DNA of 64,000 nt from positions 78,242-142,241 of the forward strand of contig NW_003214849.1 of the NCBI RefSeq assembly GCF_000006405.1, written 5' to 3'. The translations under genes were made by a program, and so were the position numbers. The stretch comes from Perkinsus marinus ATCC 50983. Taxonomy: Eukaryota > Perkinsozoa > Perkinsida > Perkinsidae. This document shows, piece after piece, positions 10,735-22,000 of this stretch (the stretch's first letter is position 1; every line of letters begins with the position of its first letter). The notes beneath the pieces are model-generated. The model made no database searches. It was given only the letters and a program-made list of their open reading frames with translations, and was not told where the DNA came from.

Positions 10735-10905
10735 GGGCAGTGTTGGAATATATGTTTGCTTTCCTCAGCTGAGCTTAGGTTTTGTTTCCTCACTAGTATA
10801 GGAATTCGGGTAGAAGTGTACAGAAAACAATGAGAAACGCCAAAACTTCCTCAAGATTTTCATACTATCACCAACACATGTAACTGACCATGTGTATATC
10901 ATTGA
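10735..10905 (+). mobile_element. CAGTGT-end element just downstream of CNNM
   Basis: Begins GGCAGTGTTGGAATATATG about 20 bp after the CNNM stop, and carries TCAGCTGAGCTTAGG, GGGTAGAAGTGTACAG and ACACATGTAACTGACCATGT. Confidence 0.8.
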
Positions 10906-11383
10906 CATTATAGGATTAGCCGAATAGCGTTTAGGAATCTATTTGTGAGTTATTTTCGTGTTGGTAGACTGTGAAAGCGGAGGGGAGACGGGGAGGAGCC
11001 CTCTGCGAAAGCGTGGAAAATCACTGAGTGAGAGTTGTGATTAAATTTTTGAGAAAAGTGGCGAATTTTTTGTGTAGGTGAAAACGACTTGGCGAAAAAA
11101 GGGGAATGTAAAATGTCAAACGAAAGATGGGATTGACTGTAGAGTTACTTAATATATCGTTTGTCGCCTCTCCCGAATACACTGGGCGAGTTTTTAATCT
11201 TTTTTCGGGGTTGAGTTTATTCCAGTCACCTACTGGGATGCTCATTATTCGGAGGAGGGAGTCTTGTGTTGAATAAGTTTATTGAAGAGGATAGAATAAA
11301 GCATCGTAACTTAAGGATTCGACCAGTCGGTGGAGTCCGTCGACATTGAGTGGTTTCTCAATCTTATGTTCGGCTCGAACTTC

Positions 11384-11414
11384 AGCCTTCTCCCGAACAG
11401 TTCGGGAGAAGGCT
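11384..11414. repeat. Perfect inverted repeat, 15-bp arms
   Basis: AGCCTTCTCCCGAAC, a single A, then its exact reverse complement. The same AAC-A-GTT centre occurs in the longer inverted repeat at 17398-17448. Confidence 0.85.
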
Positions 11415-12336
11415 AAAGTGCTAATCGATTTTACTCTTGGAAAGAACTCGAGCAATAATAATAACTTCGATGACCTCAACAAACGACATTCCGTAGGGGT
11501 CTATGCGATGGAGTGATCTTTTATTCGGTTATTTGAAACCTTTCGCGCAAGCAAGATGAGTTGATGCACGCCGACGCAGTAGTACTACTGTACGTTAGTA
11601 CGGGTTACTCCATTCATACCATTCCTATATTGCAGTAATACGGAATAATATAGCATAGCATTCCTAAAGTGCAAATTGAAGAAAGTCCGTTCCTGGATTG
11701 ATTGATACACCATTAGATAGGCGAGTTCATTGATGACTTTAGCTGCCGGAAAATCGTTCGGATTGCAGAGAGAAATTTATGTGAGAATTAACGTGCGGCC
11801 GGGACAAAAAAATCAAAAACCATATTTTCTAGTAGAAAGTTGTTCCAAGAAATTTATACCATTCGAAAGCTTTACAAATTCCTTATCTGATGAGCTCCTT
11901 CCTCTCCCTATGGTTTAGATCAGCTCTGGACAACTTTTTCGACTGTATATTTGTGTGATACCAGAACAGTTTGCCGTCACTGAGACACTCTTTCGAGTGA
12001 ATATTTCGTGTAGAAACTTCTACGGCATTAGCCCAGTCACTCACTACCACTAACAACAAACAACTGTATTTGGTGAAACCAAGCAAAGTAAAAGGAGACG
12101 CTATCTACACTATCAACCCAGCGGCAACAGTCTCGCCTCTGTCACGCAAGACGATTCTTGACAAACTCGTAGCTTTGGCGCGTGAACCTTTGTGACCTGA
12201 GCTCAGATCACTGATGAAGATATTGTGTACACCGTACTGTCTTACCTATAGGATCCGTGCAAAGCGGATGCTGTACGGTAAGTTCGACGGTACAACCATC
12301 GCCTTTAGTCAAACAATTCACCATTAATCAATGGTG

Positions 12337-12510
12337 TGGGGAAAAATATGCACATGGCGCTCTACATGTGTTGGTGATGACAATATGAAAATTCTGGGAG
12401 GAAGTTATTGGTAATCCTTATTGGTTCTTATAGAGTTGACAATGTTCACTTCCACCCGGACCCATGAACTTATATGTAGTTGAGAAAACTCCCAAGCTCA
12501 GCCGAGCACT
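12337..12510 (-). mobile_element. CAGTGT-end element
   Basis: Reversed copy: GTGTGGGGAAAAATATGCAC at the left, ACATGTGTTGGTGATGACAA, and AAGCTCAGCCGAGCACTG at the right. Confidence 0.75.
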
Positions 12511-12550
12511 GCCACTAACGGTCGTACTGTTATGATAACTACCGTATCAT

Positions 12551-12688
12551 TGGAGTTTCTTGGCTCTAGTGATATGAAAAAAACACTAGTGAAGAATATA
12601 TTTCACGACTACTGCATATCACCGCGAATATCGCGCCTTTTTCACCGAGTTTTACGCCACTTCACGTAAAACGGGTTATAAAACTCCA
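12551..12688 (+). mobile_element. TGGAG-end MITE
   Basis: TGGAGTTTCTTGGCTCTAG to ACGGGTTATAAAACTCCA, with the central CACGACTACTGCATATCACC and CGCGAATATCGCG blocks intact. Confidence 0.85.
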
Positions 12689-13400
12689 TCAATCCGGCTT
12701 TTTAGAAAATTAGCAACGAATTCGTTTTGTCACAGCATAGACTAAATACTAGACCCTGATTCTTGTAGTAATGCTACAAACATGAACTTTATACCTTACT
12801 CAAACAGAATAGCATACACACCATAAATAAACAAATATTCTAGTAATAACTTAACTACAGTAAAATCATATAAATATGTTCAACGACAACACTATCATAC
12901 TTGAGCAACGATATCACACTATTTAATCGTAAGGATATGATGCGCAGCTTACGTACTCCTTATAAGAAGTTGTTACTACACTAATACAAACTATACTACA
13001 GTAGAGTACAATGTACTCTACTGCACTGGCACGCACGCGCATTTCCGTGCGTGACTTTGGATCCCCGGTAGCGACAGGGAACCCTGTTGGTGGCACATAT
13101 TCTGCCTGTATTCGAAAAATTCGCAAAATAGGAAGTCACTCACCTCGGATATGGGTACGCTATAGGGGCTACGCTGAGCAGTCCAAAATTTTCAGAAACA
13201 TACGCTGTTGCGTACCCTCGCGTACCCCATTGTCCGCCACTGCGGTAGAAGTGTCCAAAAACCAAGGAGAACTTACTGAAATTTTTTTCAGAATTTTCAT
13301 TTTGTCACAAACACATGTAGTTGACCATGTGCATATTTTTCCACACACTGGACAAGAGCGCCTCAACGATGGGAGGGATATTCATCCACAGCAAAAGTAC

Positions 13401-14052
13401 CAGTGTTGGAGTAGGAATATATATTCGCCTTCCTCAGCTGAGCTCAGGAGTTTCCTATACAGTGTTGGAGTAGGAATATATGTTAGCTTTCCTCAGCTGA
13501 GCTCAGGAGTTTCCTATACAGTGTTGGAGTAGGAATATATGTTAGCTTTTCTCAGCTGAGCTCAGGAGTTTCCTATACAGTGTTGGAGTAGGAATATATG
13601 TTAGCTTTCCTCAGCTGAGCTCAGGAGTTTCCTATACAGTGTTGGAGTAGGAATATATGTTAGCTTTCCTCAGCTGAGCTCAGGAGTTTCCTATACAGTG
13701 TTGGAGTAGGAATATATGTTAGCTTTCCTCACCTGAGCTCAGGAGTTTCCTATACAGTGTTGGAGTAGGAATATATGTTAGCTTTCCTCAGCTGAGCTCA
13801 GGAGTTTCCTATACAGTGTTGGAGTAGGAATATATGTTAGCTTTCCTCAGCTGAGCTCAGGAGTTTCCTATACAGTGTTGGAGTAGGAATATATGTTAGC
13901 TTTCCTCAGCTGAGCTCAGAAGTTTCTAAAGGCAATTATGAAATTCGGGTAGAAATGTACAGAAATCAATGATAATTCCCCCAAATTTCTTCAAAATTTT
14001 TATATTATCACCAACACATGTAGTTGACCATGTGTATATTTCCCCCCACACA
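13401..14052 (+). mobile_element. CAGTGT-end element with an expanded 59-bp minisatellite
   Basis: Nine tandem copies (13401 to about 13925) of a 59-bp unit made from the first part of the element (GTGTTGGAGTAGGAATATAT, TCAGCTGAGCTCAGGAG) joined by TTTCCTATACA. The last copy runs on into a full right half (GGGTAGAAATGTACAG, ACACATGTAGTTGACCATGT, CCCCACACA). The array is therefore an internal amplification of one element's left end. Confidence 0.9.
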
Positions 14053-14314
14053 ATAGTACCAGTTTTCATCCCAGTAGTCGTTTGCGTAATAATCATCATA
14101 GTAGCCGTGCTGCTCCTCATCGTAGTCAATGTTCTTCACCCTTCGATGAGCCATTGCGCAAGGAGTGGTATTAAATTAGTGAAAAAATATTAATAATCGC
14201 TTTCAAATGAAGACGTGATATGTATCCAGCTCGTTAGATGGGACAGACTTTACATTCTTCACGGAATGTGCCCAACAGAGGCACCCGGAGAGAACACACA
14301 TCTTATCGATAATG

Positions 14315-14367
14315 TGGTTTAGTGGTATGATTCACATTTCGGCCACCCAAGGTCGTAGGTTCGATCT
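14315..14367 (+). repeat. tRNA-like unit with full Pol III spacing
   Basis: Perfect A box TGGTTTAGTGG and near-perfect B box GTTCGATCT, 44 nt apart. As in the intron units, a GTGGTT donor-like site lies at the A box. An upstream exon is possible but not shown. Confidence 0.55.
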
Positions 14368-14954
14368 TAGGTTAGTCTACAACTACATTGAGGGACGTAA
14401 GTATTCCACGCCGTGTTCAATAGACCTCTTCTGAGCTACCAGGCTGTTTTCATTTCGCATCTAAAACCCCACCCAAGTGCCCCTTTCGCCGAGTCCCAGT
14501 ACTCTGAAAAGCAACCTTGCCGAACTCGGAAGACAATAATATGTTCATTTCCGAACTGAACATTCCTCGAGACTCCATGTGGTTGGGGAAGCATTTTCTT
14601 TTGTAGAGGTATGACGAATCAAACACCAGCTATAATGTCCCGCTTGCGTAGCGAACAAGTTATGAAAATATGGATAAACTTTTCACGTCGAGGCCCAGAT
14701 CGCATTTGAATTTGTTGAACCAAGTCTCAACTACTTCGCATATTCATTTCAATGATCATCTTCCCAAAACACTGAATGTAAATTCAACACCATAGTGTTA
14801 TGAAACGTTCGTAATATTGCGTGTGTTGCATAACTAGTGCTTACAAAACCAGTATAGAATCACTACTACGTAGCAACAACGACAATACAGAACTGTCAAT
14901 CTGAACTAAGTCCAGTATAGACTTTCAAGTTCGGACTTCATTCGTCTGTATATT

Positions 14955-15088
14955 GGAGTTTCACGACCCGTTTTACGCGAAGTGGCGTATTACTCGGAGA
15001 AAAACGCGATATTCGCGGTGATATGCAGTAGTCGTGAAATATGTTTTTCACTAGTGTTTTTCATATCACTAGGGTGGTGAAACTCCAT
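14955..15088 (-). mobile_element. TGGAG-end MITE
   Basis: Intact: TGGAGTTTCACGACCCGTTT to GGTGGTGAAACTCCA. It lies 32 bp downstream of the stop codon of the gene at 15121-16347. Confidence 0.9.
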
Positions 15089-15120
15089 TAAATGAATACA
15101 ATCGTCCATTTCGCTTAATG

Positions 15121-16347
15121 TCAAGCTCCTGTCGAGCAAGTACCAGTGAGACAGAGCAAGCATGCAGTGTTGTTTCCGAACACCATAAGAGACGACAAAG
15201 CTACTGCTAAGTACGAACTAGATGTAGACAGAAGTCGAGACACCGCACGTGCTCGCTTTGATGCTATCAATAAGATGCCTATAACCGCACCAGGAGTGTT
15301 ACTAGCCAAGACTATGACCAGGACGGACGCAGCGCAAGCCACGTTAATATTCGCGATGATGTAATGTGGTGCGGCAACGATAACAGCAACAATGAGTATC
15401 TTGAGAACGTCGACTCCACCCTTGTGAGCTCGGTCACTGTTTTCATCAACCAGAAGTGATGCGCTGGGAGACAGTCTTGAGTAGAAATAGTCTTCAACCC
15501 AATACTGCAGTTTTTCATCACGACCATCGAAAAAATACGCATCAGCATTATCATAATCGATAAGTTGCGTTTCGTGGCTTCCATCATTCCTGTCCACTAC
15601 AAGTAGTTGTCTTCGACAAAGCGGAACGTCTTCTTGCAAGTCCAACGGGTTACAATACCCGCTAGCGTTGCGAATCAGCCGCACTTCGCGCCGGGAATGG
15701 TGACACCCTGAGTGGTGATACGCTCGCATGTCACCAAGATAACCATAGGAAAGAGCTCCCAGTGAAACAGTATTTGTGGTAGTAGTAGTGGTCAACAACA
15801 AAGGTAGAGATCTGTCACTTGCCGTCTCAACGAGCCACTCAGGCACATAGTCATGCTGAATCAACGGTAAGTCAATTTCGGTTATCCATTCTGGTAGCAA
15901 ATGAAATGGCGTGTAAGCCGTGACTAGCACTGAAGCATGGCAGCTCTCACCGATAAAAACAGTAATACGACCACGCCTGGGGTCGACCTCAGACGCTTGA
16001 ATGAACCGGACTCGGGCGAAATCGGCATCCCCATCGACAGAAGCCGCGACTCGTTTAAAGTCAGCGACGATCTCCTCGCTATCAACACCATCTTGGGCAG
16101 CAACTGTGGCAGATTTGAACACTCTGTTGAGCTCGCAATGAGTCGTGTAGTTCAACGGGTTATTGCTGTGCAGCACAACTGTGATTCGAGGAAGCCCAGA
16201 AGTCTTTTCTGAGCTCCATTTCACAACTTCTAGTAGGAGCTGCTCTGATGAGAATACTAGTAGATTATCCGACGCGGTCGAACCTAAGCCGCAGAGCAAT
16301 GTGAGTATTGCAACATGCCATATAAGAGAATGGAAAATAATAGACAT
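15121..16347 (-). CDS. Secreted or membrane-anchored protein, unrecognised, single exon
   Basis: Open frame of 408 codons from the ATG at 16347. The frame stays open to a further ATG at 16401, but this start gives a clean signal peptide (MSIIFHSLIWHVAILTLLCG, then LGSTASD). Residues 25-300 are hydrophilic, with scattered cysteines (CHHSRREVRL, NASGYCNPLD, VPLCRRQLL) and a TTTTTTN run, as expected of an extracellular region. The last roughly 100 residues hold two or three membrane segments (ILIVAVIVAAP, AASVLVIVLASNTPGAVIG, YLAVALSSLMVFG). I recognise no domain. It is the only long intronless gene in the window. Confidence 0.7.
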   Translation of the reverse strand: MSIIFHSLIWHVAILTLLCGLGSTASDNLLVFSSEQLLLEVVKWSSEKTSGLPRITVVLHSNNPLNYTTHCELNRVFKSATVAAQDGVDSEEIVADFKRVAASVDGDADFARVRFIQASEVDPRRGRITVFIGESCHASVLVTAYTPFHLLPEWITEIDLPLIQHDYVPEWLVETASDRSLPLLLTTTTTTNTVSLGALSYGYLGDMRAYHHSGCHHSRREVRLIRNASGYCNPLDLQEDVPLCRRQLLVVDRNDGSHETQLIDYDNADAYFFDGRDEKLQYWVEDYFYSRLSPSASLLVDENSDRAHKGGVDVLKILIVAVIVAAPHYIIANINVACAASVLVIVLASNTPGAVIGILLIASKRARAVSRLLSTSSSYLAVALSSLMVFGNNTACLLCLTGTCSTGA

Positions 16348-16805
16348 ATCGAACTGAATGGTGTTGAGATCACTGCATATGTAACCAGGGGATTCTCGCA
16401 ATCACCTTACTCGTATTCTTCTACGACTAGTCAGTATCAATTTGACATGCAAATGTAGGAAATGTGTGTCATTTTCCGAGATTGTTGAAAGCCGATCTGA
16501 AACTACATCGCAGAAGCAATATGAGCGTATGAAGTGATATGAATAACCTTTAAATCATTCAATTATCATTGCTGCCTTCGAGTTGTGTTTGCGTGCAAAT
16601 CCGTACGCGTACGTTCAAACACGCCATCATCTTATTCTTCCACCTTGAAGTGTGACTGATTGCGTAATGGTTAGTGTCCAGGCATAGCATTCGATAGGTA
16701 TCAGGTGCGATACTTTCTCGTAACACTTTTATCGTTGAATCTAGCCTATATATCCCTACATAGCTCAATTCTGCGTAGTTTTACAAGTTACAAACAACTA
16801 CGGGG

Positions 16806-17000
16806 TGACCAGGGTTACTGCTAGGAGCTGTAAACTATACGTCTGTGAAGATACGGTGCCCTCTTCCGTACGCCTGATCGAGTAACCTATTACCGCAAGA
16901 ATACAATTGCAGTCTAGAACTATAGGCGCTCTCGTTGTTTCAAGTCTCCAACACATACTTCTAAGGCGTAAGATTTTACGTCTGACAACAAGTCTGGGGG
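16806..17000 (+). repeat. Dispersed repeat, copy 1
   Basis: Aligns with 62430-62605 over about 175 bp: TGCTAGGAGCTGTAAACTAT, CGTACGCCT, AGTCTAGAACTATAGGCGCT, CAACACATACTTCTAAGGCG and ACGTCTGACAACAA all have close counterparts in the same orientation. Confidence 0.75.
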
Positions 17001-17397
17001 ATGCATGCAAGAGTATGCCTATTGATTTCCCGTGAAACGTGGGGCTCCCAAGTGGAATAAGATAGCAAAAAAACGAAATTGTGCTGAGAAATTACGAAGG
17101 GCGAACCTTATTTTCCATCACCCTGTAAAAACCTACTACGCGATTTCATGAATTTTTTCCGTGAAGTGATCAATTTACCACCATCGGATTGTGAAGGATG
17201 AAATCTCTTTTGGATTTGAAGTGGGGGCAGTTGCTTTTCAATTCAGGTCGCGACTACGGCGGTGTAGTTATAGACTAGTGTCTTCTCGGTATTAGTGGCG
17301 ACTTCAAGGAATATAGTTCGCGCAATCTAGTGCAGAAATTATTCTCCTCCAGTCGGTGGCCTATTTAAACAATATAATATTGTTCGATTCAAACACC

Positions 17398-17448
17398 AAA
17401 TTTGTATAGGAATTCTTCAAACAGTTTGAAGAATTCCTATACAAATTT
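17398..17448. repeat. Perfect 51-nt inverted repeat
   Basis: Two exactly complementary 25-nt arms around one A. Each arm contains a GAATTC site, and the arms begin AAATTTGTATAGG. It is not part of the MITE families. Confidence 0.9.
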
Positions 17449-18587
17449 TCAGGTTGAGATGAGCAGTAGTTAAGAAGTTGGGCCTACCACAGGAAATTGA
17501 GTCTTTAGATTGCGCGTATAATACGCGGCGTATTGTACCTTAGAATAGTGGAGAGTTCAGCGTGAGGCTGCGCACCGGCCTTCCAAGAGATGACTGTGGA
17601 AATGGAATAGTTTCATGATTTCATGATTTACATGAAAACATATCCAAGATCGAATTTCAATCATTCATATATTCATTCAACATTTCCGCATATATTTCAA
17701 TCATTGAAATATAAGCTTCGTCTTATCAGTTCAGCTCAGTAGTTTCCCTCTCACTCAGCGGGAAGATAACCTATATGGTTATAGTTACACTTTATTAAAT
17801 GAGGCTATGGTATCTGATCTTGTTGGTCTCCCTCTTCGAGGAGTTCACTGCGATGCTGCGTGATGACGACTGTTGTCATGGCAAGAAACTGCCGTGCCCT
17901 TGCTGCCATTATGACACATGTTGCATTGATGATATATGCACTTGCAGCAAAGTGTGTGGTCGTGACTGAGGAAAGTTGTATACAATATGATGTCTAATTT
18001 CATGACCGTAATTTTTTCCATTCGATCATGCCCTGGACGAGGCCGAATCATTTAGTCAACCGTTTCAAGTTGAGTACGAGAAGCGTTGACCACAGTCAAT
18101 TGAAACGGTCCTTAATTACGAGCAATACATGATACAACAATCACGTTCTTCTGCTCTAATGCTGCGGCCATCGACTTCGTCTCTTTATTCCTTTACTCCT
18201 CTTAGCCTTCATCCCTCAGCGAGTGTTTAGAACGGCTCGATCCCGCCTTAAGTTGACCACAGTCAAGCGCGGAGAGTGTCGGTTTTTTCATGTTTTCTCT
18301 CGGTTACGATAAGTCTACCAATTTCGTGGCGAGTGACGATTGATACGTACAGATTTTAGTACGTAAGGTGACAGCCGTCTGGGGTACAAGCACACAGCGC
18401 TAATGCAAGTTTGGGAAATGTCAGTCTTGAGACGGAGAATGTTTGGAAGGATTCTGGGTTTGCTGCGAGCTCCAATGCATGCACATTCCTTTTCTAAGAA
18501 CAATTGATGGTCAAAGCTTCAACCATAAAAGGCAAACTAAGGTCAAAGGCAAATTAAGGTCATCACACGTTGTTTAAAGGACCACGT

Positions 18588-18655
18588 ACAGCAGAGGAAT
18601 TTCCTCTGCTGTATGTCATTCACAATCACTTCCTCTAAGGAAGTGATTGTGAGTG
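18588..18655. repeat. Two adjacent hairpins
   Basis: TACAGCAGAGGAA meets its exact complement with no loop. Immediately after comes CACAATCACTTCCT, a CTA loop and its complement. They abut the left end of a CAGTGT-type element. Confidence 0.8.
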
Positions 18656-18800
18656 ACGGTGTGGGAAAGTATGCATATGGCTAAGTTGACCATGTCAACT
18701 ACATGTGTTGGTGATAACTGTGAAAATTCCGAGGAAATCTCATTGGTAGCGTTGCACTTACACCTGGATTCATATACGAACTCGACCAGTCCTATTCTTC
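18655..18800 (-). mobile_element. CAGTGT-end element, partial
   Basis: GGTGTGGGAAAGTATGCATA, then CAACTACATGTGTTGGTGAT and TTCCGAGG. The distal third, with the CAGCTGAGC block, is missing. Confidence 0.65.
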
Positions 18801-21274
18801 TGTATGAAATCTTTTGTGTTCATCTGTCCCCTACTGTGCTATGTTTTACAACATTTCCGGGTCAAATCGATATTTTTGCAAAATTTTTATAATTCACCCA
18901 CTTCTTTTGAAAAATGCCTTTTCTCAGCTTTTAACCGATTGGTTTTAATAAACTACCCAAAATTCTATTGAAATAGCTGATCTTTTTAAAAACTTAACGA
19001 CTTTAATAAACGACGTTAGTTTTAAGGACAGAAGTGATCGCAGCGTGACAATCACGCCGTGACTACCTCCTGGAGTACTACTCCATACACAACATCACGC
19101 GTGCTACGCATGCACACACTCATAATGAGTGACTCATTAACAGGACATTAGCACGAAAGATACGTTTTGATCATTTGAATGGTTTCACTAGAGTTTTAGT
19201 GAAACCCCGCATTAACATAACATCTGAACTCAGTATTCGACCATAATGCAGCTGTCATACTGGAGCACAGAATCAACACACAGCCGACGATGGTTCAAGA
19301 GGGGAGGAATAGCCTCCAGATGATTGGAACAAAGGATACGTCCGGAAAGACCGTATTCAGAGTGTAGCGTCTTGGGGCTCAAGTATGGTCCTTCCCAGTG
19401 ACAACTCAGGATCATTTGAGGGTTCGGAGTCATTCATTAGGTAATGAGGGTGATAATATCTGATACCGATATCATATGAATCAATAAGTTCGACCAAAAA
19501 GAATAATGGGCAATTCGTGAGGCTTCCAAAGCACAAGCAATGAGCAATGGGGCACACACACATAGCCTGACCGATTGTGTTCGGGTGATGACGACTCACG
19601 CAGTCGCACGCACGTGAGAGCAACTTCAGCACAGAGAGCTTCCCAAGAGCGGAACGCTGTAAGAGATATCAACGGGGGCCTTTACAGGAACAGTCGCAAT
19701 TCCAGTATGTGACTGTGCATAGGCACGCGGGTGGACAGGACTTCTCGCAAAAATCCGGTGAACACGCCCCCGAGAAACCGCGCGAGATGTCAACCGGAGC
19801 ACCTTGGCATAGTGCTGCGATAATGAGTAGCATATAGCCGTTGCGCATTGATAGTGAGGGAAAATACACTGTTCACAACATTAACAAAACACACGTGTGC
19901 GCCAGGAGACGCGTGACGCGACTGCCACTAGTAGTCAATCACAATCTTGTCTCGTTGTCGCGGTATCAGTTGATGAACTCAAAGAACAACACAACAAGGG
20001 AGCTCGAGCTAGAGCAGCTAATACTACGACCCTAGGACAATAACAATAAGCGCACTACCTGCACTTGAGTTCTGTACGGACGTCACGCTATGCTCAGCAC
20101 ATGGAAGGCGAAGGTTTGATAACCCTTGCCGCATACCCGGTGTGCCAGTGACAGAGTGCCACTTGTCTACTGGTCACTTGTCTCTTGTGCTTAGTAGGCA
20201 TCATTGACCAGCTCCGAACGACGAATCTCAAGGTTGGATCAAATCGAGATCAGGCGATATTGATCAGAGTCGAATGGCCATAACACAAGTCGGGGGGAGT
20301 TGTGAAGATCCCTGTCTTAACCTATTCGGTGGGATAGGTTATAAGCTATGCACATACGTGCAATAGCGTACGACGGGTAGAAGCAGTAAGAGTTTCCCTA
20401 TAACAAGGGTGACCTGTAATGGCGAGTGTTACTGATCAAGTCTTGACTGAAACACTTGGGAGGATGCTCAGGAAAAACGTAGCTTCTCCGCGGTTGAAAC
20501 CGTGCCAGAGAGTTGTCTTCCGGCGAAGCCTGGTTTGGGACAGCGATTGACGCAATCGCTGCCGGCACAAGGGACAACCGGAGTCCTTCAAGCTGGAAGA
20601 GGCACTGCATGATGCAGAGTGGACGGGACACCCAACCAACCCTCTGCCGGCCATGACTTCGTTCCGGAAGCTGAAGTCGCGCATGTGCGCTGGCGACGTG
20701 CTCCTCTCGCTCGGCTAACCCGATTTTAACATCCATCATTCTACGGAGACGCAGGCGATGGTCTTCCGAGAAGTAACGGACTACGTTTGTGACCGTCTAT
20801 GAAAGTTGTCACGATGCCGCCCTGCGTAGGCGCCTTGGGCACTACTTGTCTGAGTCATTCTCCAACCAGGTCGTGATGAATGTCCCTCACGAGTATCTGT
20901 CCGACTCGGACAGAGCGACCCCGGCTGCCGGGGCCCGGCACGGTGGAGATTCTCCACTGGAGAATAACAAGTATCGAATCGTGTCGAGAAATTTCGTAAA
21001 TACTCCGTATCGTGTTGGGTTATATTTCCACCTTTCGGAATATATCGTATCGTGCAGAGGTCGGAAAAAGCTGCTTCGATATATCTCGATCTCGTCTCGA
21101 TGTATGTTCCGCCGCGGAGCTTCCGCGTCACTAATTCTCGACCGTAGGATCTCGGAGGATTTTCCCATCATCTCGATCTCATTCTCGATTCTCGAACCGG
21201 GCGAGCGCGCCGAACTCGAAGCGGAATATTGCACGCGCTGAGAATCGAACCTGCGTTGTGCGACTGGCAAAGAG

Positions 21275-21480
21275 CCCTAACTTGGTTGGCCATGCACGGC
21301 CAAGGCAGGCTAAATGAGTAATGTTATTGGGGTGTAAAATCGGGCCGGAGGCCCGCGATATACTCTAAAAATAGCAAGTTACATAGACAAGTACATAGTC
21401 TAAAAATAACAAGTACATATTAGCCTTTTTTTGGGCTACATACGTTGGGCCCGAAAGTTACATACGTTCGGCCCGGTGGG
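21275..21480 (+). repeat. Retroelement-associated repeat
   Basis: Blocks GGCCATGCACGGCCAAGGC, GGCCCGCGATATACTC, GGGCTACATACGTTGGGCCC and ACATACGTTCGGCCCG, all found in reverse complement at 4110-4290. It sits just upstream of the ORF at 21568. Confidence 0.6.
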
Positions 21481-21894
21481 CAAATTCCCAAAACATATGA
21501 AAGTGTTTTCACTATCCGGGTTGAGTTTGCTCGTAATTCGTCTCTCCTTCTGATCTCAATCTGTTAAATGACTTCGACGAGCGGCTCTCCACGAATCGAG
21601 TCGTCGTCAAGCTCCATTGAAGACCCTGCTGTGGTGACTGATCATGCTAGGGATGGTCCTAAGAGCCCGGTTGCAAAAAAGAGAAGGTTCTCATTCGCTG
21701 ACTGGAAGCAAGACAGGCCCCAAGGGGGTAAAAAATTATATGCAGCAAGGTTCGCGCCTGTGTTGGAGGACAGAAAGAATACCCGATCCGACATCTGGAA
21801 AACGCCTGGAACCGATTTCGGAAGGATCTGCCGCATTGGCGAGCACAAACGCCTTCCTGACTTCGCAGTTCGATCTCCATTGTTGAGAAAACCT

Positions 21895-22000
21895 CTCGAT
21901 CTCGTCTCGATTCGAGATCGAGACGAGATCGAGATTCTCGGGTCTCGATTCCGACCTCTGGATGGACTGTTTTAAACAGTAGTACTGTTTAAAACAGTTC
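21895..22000. repeat. Two palindromic runs inside the retroelement remnant
   Basis: A CTCGATCTCGTCTCGAT run faces its complement at about 21895-21945. An inverted repeat with arms ACTGTTTTAAACAGTA lies at about 21967-21999. Confidence 0.7.

Larger units (their letters stand above)
10717..15120. other. Repeat-rich stretch without a firm gene
   Basis: Holds MITEs (12551-12688, 14955-15088), CAGTGT-type elements (10735-10905, 12337-12510, 13236-13345, 13401-14052), a 31-nt perfect inverted repeat at 11384-11414, another at 12998-13022, and a tRNA-like unit at 14315-14367. Minus-strand frames ending at 11279 (EKPLNVDGLHRLVESLSYD) and running 12086-11883 (SKECLSDGKLFWYH) look mildly protein-like. 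No start or splice path joins them, so they are not called. Confidence 0.4.
16402..20400. other. Intergenic stretch with repeats and hairpins
   Basis: Contains the dispersed repeat at 16806-17000, a 51-nt perfect inverted repeat at 17398-17448, adjacent hairpins at 18588-18655 and a reversed CAGTGT-type element at 18655-18800. Short open frames on the minus strand between 19230 and 19870 have no start or family support. Confidence 0.4.

Noticed and set aside
11883-12086. Possible secreted small protein on the minus strand
   Set aside because: No ATG start and no compatible splice path. Composition alone is not enough.
13401-13925. CRISPR-like array
   Set aside because: Head-to-tail copies without unique spacers, the unit is derived from a transposable element, and the host is a eukaryote. 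The same applies to 26613-26858 and 52848-53430.
14315-14367. Functional tRNA gene
   Set aside because: A and B boxes are good, but the acceptor and anticodon stems do not pair, so it is treated as tRNA-like only. The same reasoning applies to 10360-10436 and 33748-33820.
20789-21241. 150-codon ORF as an intact gene
   Set aside because: Its second half is repetitive CTCGAT-type sequence and its first half is one piece of a broken retroelement frame.
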